NCBI RefSeq assembly: GCF_003400205.1
Contig: NZ_QUQV01000002.1
Location: 248,001-312,000 of the forward strand
Origin: Bacillus sp. HNG
GTDB lineage: Bacteria; Bacillota; Bacilli; Bacillales; Bacillaceae_L
Length of the DNA: 64,000 nucleotides
Direction: 5' to 3'
Position 1 is the stretch's first letter. The number at the start of each line of letters is the position of its first letter. The notes below the pieces were generated by a model that worked only from the letters and a program-made list of their open reading frames with translations, made no database searches and was not told the origin of the DNA. A program made the translations under genes and the position numbers. This document shows positions 7,876 through 16,871 of the stretch, piece by piece.

Positions 7876-9108
7876 TTATCTCTTCATTTTTTGAAATAAT
7901 GAATCTGTTCTGACCCGCTTAGGCGGCTTAATAAAGAATAAGACTAGAACAGCCGCTAGAGCAGAAATACCGGCGACTGAAAAAAACAAGATATCATGTG
8001 AAAGCTTCATTAAAATGGCAAAAACGGGTGGTCCAACAGCAACTCCAATGAAACGGGCACTACTATAAATTGAAGTAATCGTACCTCTTTCATCTTTTTC
8101 AGTACCATTCGTGATAAGCGCATCTAGGCTTGGAAGAGCAATACCGATACCTATTCCACAAATGACAAGGGCAGCGATAAAAATATACAGATTTTCTGTA
8201 TAACAAATCCCAAAAACAGCAATTGTTGCTGCAAAAATCCCAGAAAATATAATCCATTTAATCGCGTTTTTATCGTCACCAAGCTTCTTTCCGGTAATAA
8301 ATGATGCAAGGCAAAGCGCTCCAAGCGGAATGGCAAGAATCAAGCCTTTGATAACCCCATCAATTCCATACTTTTCCTCCAAAATTGACGATAAGAAAAA
8401 GAGCATCCCAAAAAGAATATAAAAACAAATCGCTCCGACGATAAAAATGGAAATCAGCCATCGTCCTTCTTCCTTAAGAGTGCGCTTAATTTTCTTCAGA
8501 AAAAAAGAGAAGCTTGTGGTATCCACTTCATTCTTCTTTGGAGTTTGTACAAGAAATAGAATCAAGAAAATGGAAATCAAACAAAAAATAGGAAAAGCAA
8601 AAAAAGGCATATACCAAATCAACGCTGCAAGTATCGCACCTAAAATTGGACTTAATACCTTTCCAAATGTGTTTGATGTTTCGATCAATCCTAGTCCTGT
8701 ATTCACATCTTTCTCACTTTTGCACATATCACCTACTAGCGGTAAAACAATTGGGGAAGCACCAGCAGCTCCAACACCTTGTAAAAACCTTCCGATTAAA
8801 ATAATCAAAAATGGACTTTCAAATAGCCAGGATGCTAGTCCAGCAATTAATCCCCCTACCCCTGCAATTATTAAACTTGGGATAATGACTTTCTTTCTTC
8901 CGATTCGATCAGAGAGAAAACCAGCGATTGGGATTAAAATGATGGCTACAATCGAATAGATCGTTATGATTAAACTTGATTGAAATGGTGTGATATCAAT
9001 TTCTTTTTCCATTATCGGTAGTATGGGAATAAGCATAGAATTACCTAAGGTCATGACTAATGGGATAGATGCTAGTGAGAGCACTCCCCATTTCTCCGTT
9101 TTTTGCAT
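7876..9108 (-). CDS. Major facilitator superfamily drug:H+ antiporter
   Basis: The 410-residue protein is predicted to have 12 membrane segments. The loop after helix 2 carries the MFS motif A as GFLSDRIGRKKVI, helix 4 contains GRFLQGVGAAG, and helix 5 has the antiporter motif C-like segment GLIETSNTFGKVLSPILGA. Together these point to the DHA1 exporter branch that includes multidrug and tetracycline-type pumps. The substrate is unknown. The gene stands alone on the minus strand, with its start at the ATG at 9108 preceded by GGAGATAGGCG. No adjacent regulator was found, so induction cannot be inferred. Confidence 0.85.
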   Translation of the reverse strand: MQKTEKWGVLSLASIPLVMTLGNSMLIPILPIMEKEIDITPFQSSLIITIYSIVAIILIPIAGFLSDRIGRKKVIIPSLIIAGVGGLIAGLASWLFESPFLIILIGRFLQGVGAAGASPIVLPLVGDMCKSEKDVNTGLGLIETSNTFGKVLSPILGAILAALIWYMPFFAFPIFCLISIFLILFLVQTPKKNEVDTTSFSFFLKKIKRTLKEEGRWLISIFIVGAICFYILFGMLFFLSSILEEKYGIDGVIKGLILAIPLGALCLASFITGKKLGDDKNAIKWIIFSGIFAATIAVFGICYTENLYIFIAALVICGIGIGIALPSLDALITNGTEKDERGTITSIYSSARFIGVAVGPPVFAILMKLSHDILFFSVAGISALAAVLVLFFIKPPKRVRTDSLFQKMKR

Positions 9109-9248
9109 TTCGCCTATCTCCTTCGGAATTCTAATTATTTATATCAAGATTAACCTATCCTTAAACACCTCTTACTATGCAAAAAAGGGAGTTTTTTGAT
9201 TTGGATTACATAGCAAGTTCTTTCAGATGTACCGGTAAGTGAAAAAGA

Positions 9249-9719
9249 TTGATTTTTAATTCGTTATATCTCAAACGTATTCCTTTTGTTATATGGATTT
9301 ATTTTATCGTTGGTGAACTATATTTTTTGTATAGGATAAGTTGTGGGGATGAATTTTTAGTAGTATTTACTTCGGTAGTAGAGCTGGATGGGGGTTTTTC
9401 AATGGCGCTTGCTCTGATCCCAAACCTTACCAAGTTAATGGTCATTGCATTTTTTCAACAATGAGCTGTTATTTGGATTTTTTGTTCTGAAAGTTATGCA
9501 GGTTTTCTATCAATCATAAATGTAAAACTGAAACTTTTGCATATTTGTCACTATATAGCGTTTCGGATAAACGAATTGATAATTGTTTCATTAACAATTT
9601 TATGGGTTGAGTTATGGCATGGGTTAAAGAGATATTTATATATGTTTATTCTTCTAATTATTGTTTTTAATGCATCTTTAAACTGGGTAAATTCATTTCG
9701 AAAAAGTGCTAAAGCATGA
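9249..9719 (+). pseudogene. Possible membrane-protein reading frame broken by an in-frame TGA
   Basis: One frame stays open from a TTG at 9249 to a TGA at 9717 except for a single TGA at 9462. Both halves are hydrophobic (for example IPFVIWIYFIVGELYFLY and LIIVSLTILWVELWH), as expected of a small membrane protein of about 156 residues. I do not recognise the family, and no convincing ribosome binding site precedes 9249. It could equally be non-coding A/T-rich sequence, which often yields hydrophobic translations. Confidence 0.3.
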
Positions 9720-9803
9720 AACGACTTATCTGATAAGATTGATTAGCCGTTTCTTATTTTTGAGGGTTAATAAATTTATTTCCATATTAAATTCCTTTAG
9801 GAG

Positions 9804-10691
9804 TTAAATCATGGCTTGTTGACCACCTATAAGCATATTATTAGACTCATGTAAAAGCTCTTCCAACAATTTATATTGATCATATTCCTTCACTTCTGTT
9901 TGATTATAAAGAGAAAGCAGCTTTTTAAAGTTTTCAATTAATTCATTTATACTACTATCTTTAACAACATTGTACTTTTCCATCCTTTGAATAGCTTTCT
10001 CTACTGTTTTAAATTTGTTTACAATATTATTATTGTCATGGTCGGCTATTAGCCTTGTAGCAATGGTATAAGCTGTAAGCTTAGCCTCCCGTAAACAGCT
10101 TTGTAATATAACGCCAGATACCTTTAAGCCCACATCAATAATCCCGCAGCTAATTTTTGAAAAGTTTCTAAAAGTATCTCTATCTAAAAGTCCATTTCGC
10201 AAATCGCTTTCAACAGCCTTTACACTAGGAAAGACTTTGAAAATGTTTACAAATGAGGAATTTATCATATCATCATAGGAATCGGCGATTTCAATAATTA
10301 TTTCATTAAATTGCTCTTCATACAAAGAAAAACGTGCTTTAAATCCGGGCATCATTTCTTCTGTCATTAAGAATAAATAATCACTAAAACTAACTGCTTC
10401 AAGAGTTTCCCTCTTTTTCGGAAAACCAAAAAGTGCAATATCATCTTCAAAACCAATATCTAGTCCATTTTTCCATTCTATTGTAATTGCTGTTTCTGCA
10501 ATATCCTCAAATACTTTTTGCTTAAATTGTTTAATTTTCAGTTCCATTTCATCTGTAAGTAAGTTGAGACGAATAGGAGATAATGAAATATGTTTCGTTG
10601 CAACACCGAGTTGATCAGCTTTAATTTCCACCGAAGAATCTTGCATGAATACTGTAGGCTTTACGAGAACCATACCTACTACTTTCGACAC
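9804..10691 (-). CDS. Hypothetical protein, family not recognised (295 residues)
   Basis: A full-length open frame with a GGAGGTATTTTT ribosome binding region before the ATG at 10691. No signal peptide or membrane segment is evident. The first 80 residues look beta/alpha (VVGMVLVKPTVFMQD, TAITIEWKNGLDIG); the rest is mostly helical, with a hydrophobic helix around CGIIDVGLKVSGVIL and a charged C-terminal region predicted to coil (KFKTVEKAIQRMEKY, INELIENFKKLLSLY). It lies 100 bases downstream of the DnaD-like gene on the same strand and may be co-transcribed. I cannot assign a function. Its island location suggests an accessory or mobile-element gene. Confidence 0.65.
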   Translation of the reverse strand: MSKVVGMVLVKPTVFMQDSSVEIKADQLGVATKHISLSPIRLNLLTDEMELKIKQFKQKVFEDIAETAITIEWKNGLDIGFEDDIALFGFPKKRETLEAVSFSDYLFLMTEEMMPGFKARFSLYEEQFNEIIIEIADSYDDMINSSFVNIFKVFPSVKAVESDLRNGLLDRDTFRNFSKISCGIIDVGLKVSGVILQSCLREAKLTAYTIATRLIADHDNNNIVNKFKTVEKAIQRMEKYNVVKDSSINELIENFKKLLSLYNQTEVKEYDQYKLLEELLHESNNMLIGGQQAMI

Positions 10692-10790
10692 AATAAAAAT
10701 ACCTCCAAAGTACTATGTGTATTTTATATATTATATCTCTATTTTTAAATAATAGACAGATTTTATAAAAGAAAGATTCCTTCATCTGTA

Positions 10791-11915
10791 TCAATAAGCG
10801 TTTTTACTTGTTAAATTAGCTGTATAATGTTGATTTTTTTTCAGCCGCTCCTCAAACAGCCTTTTTTTCTCTGCAAAGTCAGGATTGTGTATAGGTTCAT
10901 ATGAGTGTGAGTTTCCTCGTTCCTTTAGCTTTTTATTTTGTTCCTCAAGCATCCAATTATCATTTTTAAAGTTGGTATCATGAACAGGTTCATCATCCTG
11001 ATCACGATTATGAATCCATTTTGGAATATACTCTTGTCTAATTGGCTTTTTCTTAAAAGGAGTGTTCAATTGGTGTTTGTACACCACACGTGCTGCTTGT
11101 ACATCATTCAGAGTTTGATAATCTTTATCCACCCAATCTCTTAAAATAGCTTCGACATAGTTCCAGCGCTTGGATGAATTTTCAATAGCAAGCTTCATAG
11201 CCTCAATAACTAGCTCGTTAGATAAATCATTACACCATGACTTTATTTTTTCAGTGAGGAAGCTTCCGATTGTTCCAAAGCCATTTTGCACGAAAAATTG
11301 GTACGGGTCTTCTTTTTTGTAGTTTTGTTTTAAGTCCTTTGAAGAAGAAGAAGAAGAAATCTCTGATGTAATTTTTGTAGTAATCTTTGTAGTAATCTCT
11401 GGTATTGGTGTGTTCAAACTGAACTCCTCTACGTGCCATGTTGAACCACTCGTCTGCTCAACTTGAACAGGTGGGCTGCTCACTTCAGGCATGTCATCTG
11501 TCCATTCTGAACACATCTCATGTTCAGGATGCATAGACGGTGGTAGCTCGTCCGCCAAAATCGTAAGGTCATCAGCATTCGCTTCATTGTGTATTTCGCT
11601 AAGATTTTCGTAATTGATTGTGTACCATTTCGTTTTGTCTAGCTTCAGCTTGTTGAAGTTTTGTGAGGAAAGGTAGCCATTGCTTTCTAATCTTGCAATG
11701 GTTCTGCGAATGGTACTCTTTGAGATGAAGGGAATTTGCTCGACTAACTGATCATAGGTAAAATACACCCATTTTTGATTAAGTCGGATATGCTTGCTGC
11801 GCTGAAGCCAATAGTGAACCTGCTGTAAGATAATGCTTTCATTTATGCCAAGTGTGACGGCAAGAGAGGGAACAATAATAAGCGGTCTTTCATTAAGTAG
11901 AATATTTCCATACAT
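10791..11915 (-). CDS. DnaD-domain replication-initiation-like protein
   Basis: This 374-residue protein opens with a winged-helix region (INESIILQQVHYWLQ, YDQLVEQIPFISKSTIRRTIARLESNGYL) typical of plasmid and phage replication proteins. The segment around residues 220-265 (WCNDLSNELVIEAMKLAIENS, then RWNYVEAILRDWVDK) matches the DnaD/DnaB C-terminal domain that loads helicase in Firmicutes. A serine tract and low-complexity linker joins the two. Phages and integrative elements often carry such genes, so this is probably mobile-element derived rather than the chromosomal dnaD. AGGATGAAGAC precedes the ATG. The next gene upstream is the ComK-like gene, 134 bases away. Confidence 0.78.
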   Translation of the reverse strand: MYGNILLNERPLIIVPSLAVTLGINESIILQQVHYWLQRSKHIRLNQKWVYFTYDQLVEQIPFISKSTIRRTIARLESNGYLSSQNFNKLKLDKTKWYTINYENLSEIHNEANADDLTILADELPPSMHPEHEMCSEWTDDMPEVSSPPVQVEQTSGSTWHVEEFSLNTPIPEITTKITTKITSEISSSSSSKDLKQNYKKEDPYQFFVQNGFGTIGSFLTEKIKSWCNDLSNELVIEAMKLAIENSSKRWNYVEAILRDWVDKDYQTLNDVQAARVVYKHQLNTPFKKKPIRQEYIPKWIHNRDQDDEPVHDTNFKNDNWMLEEQNKKLKERGNSHSYEPIHNPDFAEKKRLFEERLKKNQHYTANLTSKNAY

Positions 11916-12048
11916 TTGTCTTCATCCTTTTTGATTAAATTTGAGAGAGTTATTATGTTTGGGGCAGAGGACCAGGTCTGTCGCCCCAACAAGAATAATA
12001 GGGTCATGGAATCAATCCAAGATTACACTTCTATCCTTGAATTCGTTT

Positions 12049-12519
12049 TCAATTTTCATCTGTTAAAAATTGCAAGACGCACATGGCGGTTCGTGTGTAT
12101 TGTTTTTGTAGTAGATAGTGAGATTCGTTCATGGGAAGTTCATAATGATTTTTGAATTGGATAATGGATTGGGTTTGATGATTTTGAGTTGACACGATTG
12201 CTTTTATATGGTGGTAGATAATCCAATTGCACTCAAACGCGTTTGGGGATTGAGTAGGAAATGCGAAGATTTTCCTTCGAGGGTTTATTGGAATGGGCAC
12301 CTTTTGAATTGCACCTGTTAAGTGGGTTACAGCTTTTCGTCTGCCTTCGTATGTGGATCCACCTTCAAGGCAAGCTGTCTTAATAAGTTGGAGTGGTGTC
12401 TTTTTTACGTACAGCATTTGATGTCCTTCTAGAACAATCGTAGCATAATCTATATGAGCTATAGATAACAGCGCCAACGTGTCAGGATTAATTTCGTAAT
12501 CGTTGTGAATCATATACAT
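12049..12519 (-). CDS. ComK-family competence transcription factor paralogue, C-terminally short
   Basis: The 156 residues align by eye with B. subtilis ComK: MLYVKKTPLQLIKTACLEGGSTYEGR for the second-strand region, then PINPRRKIFAFPTQSP, CNWIIYHHIKAI and YTRTAMCVLQF near the end. ComK activates DNA-uptake genes by binding paired AT boxes. B. subtilis ComK has 192 residues; this protein stops just after the RTA segment and so lacks the tail containing the FMLYPK motif used for MecA recognition. A clear AAAGGAGTG site lies eight bases before the ATG. It is probably a second ComK; the main copy would be elsewhere. Activity is untested. Confidence 0.82.
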   Translation of the reverse strand: MYMIHNDYEINPDTLALLSIAHIDYATIVLEGHQMLYVKKTPLQLIKTACLEGGSTYEGRRKAVTHLTGAIQKVPIPINPRRKIFAFPTQSPNAFECNWIIYHHIKAIVSTQNHQTQSIIQFKNHYELPMNESHYLLQKQYTRTAMCVLQFLTDEN

Positions 12520-12623
12520 ATTGTTAACACTCCTTTGAGGGATAAGTAGGGTAACCGAGGATAAAAACGATCGGGGGTTAGCTATTTTACTAACATTTTG
12601 GGATGGAAAACAGAAGGAGGTAA

Positions 12624-12890
12624 CTATTCATCACAATCATCTACAACTAAGTCTTCAGGAATTTCATCAAAAATTTCATCTACACTGAAATTTGCCCTCT
12701 TGCGAAGTTTATAAAGAGTAAGAAGACCAGGACCTCTTTTTCCATTCTCGATCTTTCCAATGTATTTGTCGTCTAAAAATGTTACTTTAGCAAGTTCCTC
12801 CAGGGAAAGATTTTTATCATTGCGAGATTCTCGTAGTAACTTACCGAAATTTTTCTTAAGTTTTTCCTTATTTATGTCTCGATCTGTCAA
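12624..12890 (-). CDS. XRE-family helix-turn-helix repressor
   Basis: The protein has 88 residues. Residues 14-70 form the five-helix Cro/CI-type fold: GKLLRESRNDKNLSLEELAKVT, then the recognition region FLDDKYIGKIENGKRGP and LYKLRKRANFSVDEIF. An acidic tail follows (EDLVVDDCDE). Length and plan suit a small DNA-binding repressor of a mobile element or a gene cluster. An AAGGGGTAACAAG site precedes the ATG at 12890. A long perfect palindrome lies 13 bases upstream of the start, suggesting autorepression. The downstream ComK-like and DnaD-like genes are on the same strand and could be under its control. Confidence 0.85.
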   Translation of the reverse strand: MTDRDINKEKLKKNFGKLLRESRNDKNLSLEELAKVTFLDDKYIGKIENGKRGPGLLTLYKLRKRANFSVDEIFDEIPEDLVVDDCDE

Positions 12891-12902
12891 TCTTGTTACC
12901 CC

Positions 12903-12931
12903 TTTTTACAACTATTATCTAGTTGTAAAAA
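12903..12931. promoter_or_regulatory. Perfect palindrome upstream of the XRE gene (candidate operator)
   Basis: The arms TTTTTACAACTA (12903-12914) and TAGTTGTAAAAA (12920-12931) are exact reverse complements around a five-base centre. The position immediately before the repressor start is the classic place for an autoregulatory operator. The arms with a five-base loop could also form an RNA hairpin, but it has no suitable position to act as a terminator of a known gene. Confidence 0.6.
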
Positions 12932-13252
12932 CCAATGTACCACGTCCAATTGTACCCCTTGTGGATTTTTTGGACGACGAGGGGATGTTATGAGCCGGAT
13001 TAACATGTATTGTATGAAGAGTATTTCCCTCTTTATTTTAGAGGGAACCATTATTTTTGAACCTAGTTATCCGAAAGTCCACAACGAATTAGTACGAAAT
13101 TGACCTAGACATTGATCTTTTTTCAATCGCCAACTAATGCCTTTCGATTTGAAGCTGTTGGGTTTTTTTATAGCGGATCATTCTTATCATGATATTTAAT
13201 CCATCTACTGAGAATTTCATAACCTATGTTAGTAGCCTCAGATAATCCACAA

Positions 13253-13643
13253 TCAAATCTTTCGTTGGCTCTCCGAAACGGACAGAGATACTACAACAAA
13301 CCAATCTCAAAAGATCAAATATGTGTTGTAGTTGCACACGATAGAAACGGTCAATTCCTCTCTCAAAAGGCAGGAAAAGGTCGTATTTTGGCTATTGATT
13401 TAGGCGAAGTGTTGGGCTACACAGATACGGCTACAAACTATTAAAAGTTTGCGATGATGAAGGGATTGCAACACGAAGCCATCAATGTAAGTAAAAAGGA
13501 ATACAAAAGGAAAGGTTTTTATCACATTCAGCACGTCGATGGGTATCATAAACGATTGAAAAAACGGATGGATAGTTTTCTTTTCGAGGCGTAGCAACCA
13601 AATATCTTGATAATTTCCTATTCTGGCTTCATTTCCTAGACCT
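13253..13643 (+). pseudogene. Degraded IS1595-family (ISXO2-like) transposase fragment
   Basis: The plus strand gives ISKDQICVVVAHDRNGQFLSQ, KGRILAIDLGEVLG and TDTATNY, then an in-frame TAA, then in the same frame FAMMKGLQHEAINVSKKEY, FYHIQHVDGYHKRLKKRMDSF and, after a one-base shift, GVATKYLDNFLFWLHFLD. This order is that of the DDE core of ISXO2-like transposases. The N-terminal zinc-binding domain is missing. It is inactive. The flanking 12932-13252 and 13644-13779 stretches show no other gene. Confidence 0.8.
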
Positions 13644-13746
13644 TAATAAGAAGATGCCTTTTCAGGAAAGCGTTTAAGGAAATGCTTCTTTTCTCTTGTC
13701 AACGAGTGATTTTTACTACTGTTTGTAACATCAGGGAAAGTGCATA

Positions 13747-13771
13747 AAAGCTCGACTATTTAAGCCGAGCT
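13747..13771. terminator. Short hairpin after the DUF4083 relic
   Basis: Arms AAGCTCG and CGAGCTT are exactly complementary around an eleven-base loop. On the minus strand a short T run follows. It is a plausible terminator for the small gene at 13780-13947. Confidence 0.45.
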
Positions 13772-13779
13772 TATTAAAC

Positions 13780-13947
13780 CTATTTTTTTGTTATTTGCAC
13801 TGACGCTCTATCTAGCTTTTCTTCTATTCTATCTAATTGTTTTTTACGTTTTTTCGATGAACGAACAAAAAATACAGTAATCACTATAAAAAAGATAGGT
13901 ACTAAAATTGTGAATAACTAAAAAATGATGTCGCCAATATTCAACAC
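13780..13947 (-). pseudogene. DUF4083-like small membrane protein interrupted by an amber codon
   Basis: From a GTG at 13947 with AAGGTG six bases upstream, the minus strand reads MLNIGDIIF, a TAG at 13918-13920, then LFTILVPIFFIVITVFF and a basic helix RSSKKRKKQLDRIEEKLDR, ending at 13780. Intact relatives have a glutamine at the stop position (…DIIFQLF…), so a single C-to-T change explains the lesion. The family is a one-helix membrane protein with a charged C-terminal coil; its role is unknown to me. Read-through would give a normal-looking 55-residue product. Confidence 0.65.
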
Positions 13948-14058
13948 TTAATTCACCTTGTTTTAGAATATTATCCATTTTTATTATACTGAAAGAATCC
14001 TATTTAATAGCAACAATCTTTTAGAAAAGAGCCTTTCTTAAACTATCAACTTTTTTTC

Positions 14059-15180
14059 TTATTCATCCAACTGTGATAATTCTTCATTCAAAATTTCATT
14101 TTGTATTCTATCAAAGTTTTCTTGAGCATCCTTTACCATTAACTGTAAAATATTTGAAATGATTAATTTATCTAGAGTAGGATTCACCAATAAAAATGAA
14201 ATTGTACTACCCGCTACAGACCCTACTGTAAGTTGACCCGGAATTGATAAGCCATAATTTGAGGGACCAAAAACTGCTCCGATTGTATCAATTTTTTCAT
14301 TATAGATACTTCCAAGACTTCTATATAACCCAAATGCTGTCGAATGGATTTGGCTATTAGCCTGTTTATAATATGAAGTAAGGTTAGTTATTTCAGCTGT
14401 TTGTTCTAAATCACTAAAATAAATGGATTGATCCATTCTTTTATTTTCAAATAGTGGTCTTGCCCATTCATAAGGCTTAGAGAAACTTTTCCCATATTTT
14501 CTTTCTATATCTTCTTTTTCACTCTTTATTTCTTTATAATCCTTTCCGAATTCTTTGGAAATAATGTTTTCTCTATGTATTATTTTAAACTGTTCAATTG
14601 TAGCACTATCTAAAAAACGATAAGCCAGCTCTTTACCCAAAGATTCATTTTCCTTTAAGGTATCTGTCAGTATTGTAAATATTACATTAATCTCGTGAAG
14701 ACCCCTCCATCTTGATATAGCAGCATCAGCAAATCCAGATTTTAATAATGTAAAAACTTCCTTACCAATAACAATTGCCCTTGCATGTAATTTTGCTAAA
14801 ATATCCAATTCTATAGGAACTACAATTTTTCCATCTTCATGTTTAAAATCCTCAATATACTCATCTAAGATGGACATTGATACTTCTTCTGCAATAGTAA
14901 TGATGGATTGTAATGTATATAAAGCGTCTAACCATCTTTGTTGAAGTCTTGATTCAAACCCTAGTATTTCTAAGCGATGGTACTCATACATTTTAGGGGC
15001 ATCTTTTATTAAACTTTCATATAAGGGTAATGAAGCTTTTTCGATTGAATCCTCTGAATATATTTCTTGTATGGCTTTTTTCAATTTTTTTAGTGGGACT
15101 TCCTCCCCTTTATTTAGCTTCTCTTTAATTGTATCTATAAGCTTTGCGTTAGTCATTTTCTCGATTTCATCTAATTTCAA
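14059..15180 (-). CDS. DUF5677 domain-containing protein
   Basis: The 373-residue, mostly helical soluble protein has the pattern SGFADAAISRWRGLHEINVIFTIL at about residues 160-185 and AYRFLDSA, YEWARPLF and SQIHSTAFGLY further on, which I associate with DUF5677. The RWRGLH string satisfies the spacing of an RX4H motif as in HEPN RNases, but the residue after R is tryptophan rather than the usual polar one, so catalytic activity is doubtful. It lies alone between two dead insertion sequences, consistent with acquisition as a single accessory gene. GGGGGGACTTAC precedes the ATG. Function is unknown; a defence role is speculation. Confidence 0.7.
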   Translation of the reverse strand: MKLDEIEKMTNAKLIDTIKEKLNKGEEVPLKKLKKAIQEIYSEDSIEKASLPLYESLIKDAPKMYEYHRLEILGFESRLQQRWLDALYTLQSIITIAEEVSMSILDEYIEDFKHEDGKIVVPIELDILAKLHARAIVIGKEVFTLLKSGFADAAISRWRGLHEINVIFTILTDTLKENESLGKELAYRFLDSATIEQFKIIHRENIISKEFGKDYKEIKSEKEDIERKYGKSFSKPYEWARPLFENKRMDQSIYFSDLEQTAEITNLTSYYKQANSQIHSTAFGLYRSLGSIYNEKIDTIGAVFGPSNYGLSIPGQLTVGSVAGSTISFLLVNPTLDKLIISNILQLMVKDAQENFDRIQNEILNEELSQLDE

Positions 15181-15521
15181 GTAAGTCCCCCCTATATGAA
15201 TATTATATTGTATTATATCGTTGAATCGCCTAGAAGACTACAATTTTAGTGACAGTAGGAGTAACTTGTTTCTGGCAGTTAATTGATGTAGGTTTTGGCA
15301 GTATGTTTATTAAGGACTTTGAATAGTCATTCAAACACTATACTGTATATAAACTTATATTAATGCATTTTTACAAAGGAGTGCTTATTGCATTAACGGG
15401 GCAGCATTCCTGTAATGAGTGAAAATGAGATTTGAACAATAAAATAACCTCTTGGTAGAATGAGGGTGTCCTGAAGCTGGCCAGCAAAAAGGACAAAAAC
15501 TCAAATACCAGGAGGCCTAAA

Positions 15522-16871
15522 ATGAATTATAACCAAAATAAGAAGCTTGCTCAAATTACTTCTCAAATACTTATTATAGGGGTCGACATAGCTAAATTCA
15601 AGCATGTGGCACGTGCTCAGGACTTTAGAGGAATTGAGTTCGGATCACCTTGCTATTTTGAAAACACAATAGAGGGATTCTATCATTTTCTTAAGTGGAT
15701 TTCAGAAATAAAGAAAAAACAAAGCATGGATAAAGCAGTGGTTGGGATGGAACCGACAAGGCATTATTGGTTCAACCTAGCTCATATTCTAAAAGAAAAT
15801 GATATTAAATTTGTAGCTGTAAATCCCTTGCATGTAAAGAAAACCAAGGAATTGGTGATAATTCACCAACTAAAAATGATGTAAAGGACGCAAGAGTAAT
15901 TGCCCAACTGGTCAAAGTTGGAAGCTACGCCGAACCTCCAATACCACAGGGTGTTTATGCCTAACTCCGAGTGGCGAAAAAAATGCGCTCTTTTAACGGA
16001 TGACCTCCAAACGGTCCAAGGGCAGGTTCATAACTGGATAGTTCGGTACTTTCCAGAATTTCTTACTGTCTTTAAGAAGTGGGAAGGAAAGGCAGCATTA
16101 CAATTCTTAAAACTATATGCTTTACCGCATGAAATAATAAACTTCTCTGAACAAGAACTGCTTACTCACTTAAGAAAAGCCGTTACCCGGAGTGTTGGGC
16201 TTAATAAGATTCGAGAGTTAGTGCAAGCAGCCTGTAAGTCCATCGGACTTCGCAAAGGCTCTGATATGGCTAAACTGGAGCTCAAAACATTACTAGATAA
16301 ATATGAGTTAATTCAGCTTAAATTCGAAGAATTAGATTCAAAAATAGATATTTTACTTGATGAAATACCAGGGGTACCACAAATGTTAGCCATTAGAGGT
16401 ATTAGAAGGGATACGGTTGCCGGTTTCTTTGCGGAAGTAGGTGATCTCAATGATTATACTCATCCACGACAAATTATTAAGCTAGCTGGCTTAAGTTTAA
16501 AAGAAAATACATCTGGTAAGCACAAGGGAAAAACAACGATCACAAAAAGGGGCAGGAAGAAACTGAGGGCTCTGTTGTTCAGGGTGTGTATGATTCTCGT
16601 TGCAAAAAATTCAGCTTTTAAAGCATTACATGTTTACTATACTCAACGTTCTGATAATCCATTAAAGAAAATGCAGTCCCTTATTGCTTTATGTAATAAA
16701 TTGATCCGAATTTTCTTTAGCATAGGCAAAAAGCAATTTGAATTTAATGAAGAAAAAATGTTAAAGGTTATTTCTCATTTGTCAATAGCTAAAAAGGTTG
16801 AAATGGTAGCTTGGTTCTGTTTTAGATTAGATTTAAAAAATAGTAGTAGCGTTAGATTTGGGTACATTTGA
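15522..16871 (+). pseudogene. IS110-family DEDD transposase, frameshifted
   Basis: The first 110 codons give LIIGVDIAKFKHVARAQDF, GMEPTRHYWFNLAHIL and VAVNPLHVKKTKEL, the RuvC-like half with its first acidic residues. A missing base near 15852 (…KELxDNSPTKNDVKDARVIAQLV in the restored frame) shifts the frame; a TAA at 15962 and a second shift return it to the long downstream frame. That frame runs from LLTDDLQTVQGQVHNW through the Tnp2 domain IPGVPQMLAIRGIRRDTVAGFFAEVGDL, LAGLSLKENTSGKHKGKTTITKRG and the conserved serine region. The IS110 serine segment is intact, but the protein cannot be made as one chain. Confidence 0.88.

Noticed and set aside
8447-8959. 170-codon plus-strand frame inside the MFS gene
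   Set aside because: It is antisense to a clear 12-helix transporter, with basic low-complexity composition typical of shadows.
9462-9464. TGA read as selenocysteine
   Set aside because: No SECIS-like hairpin was seen after it and the host frame itself is doubtful.
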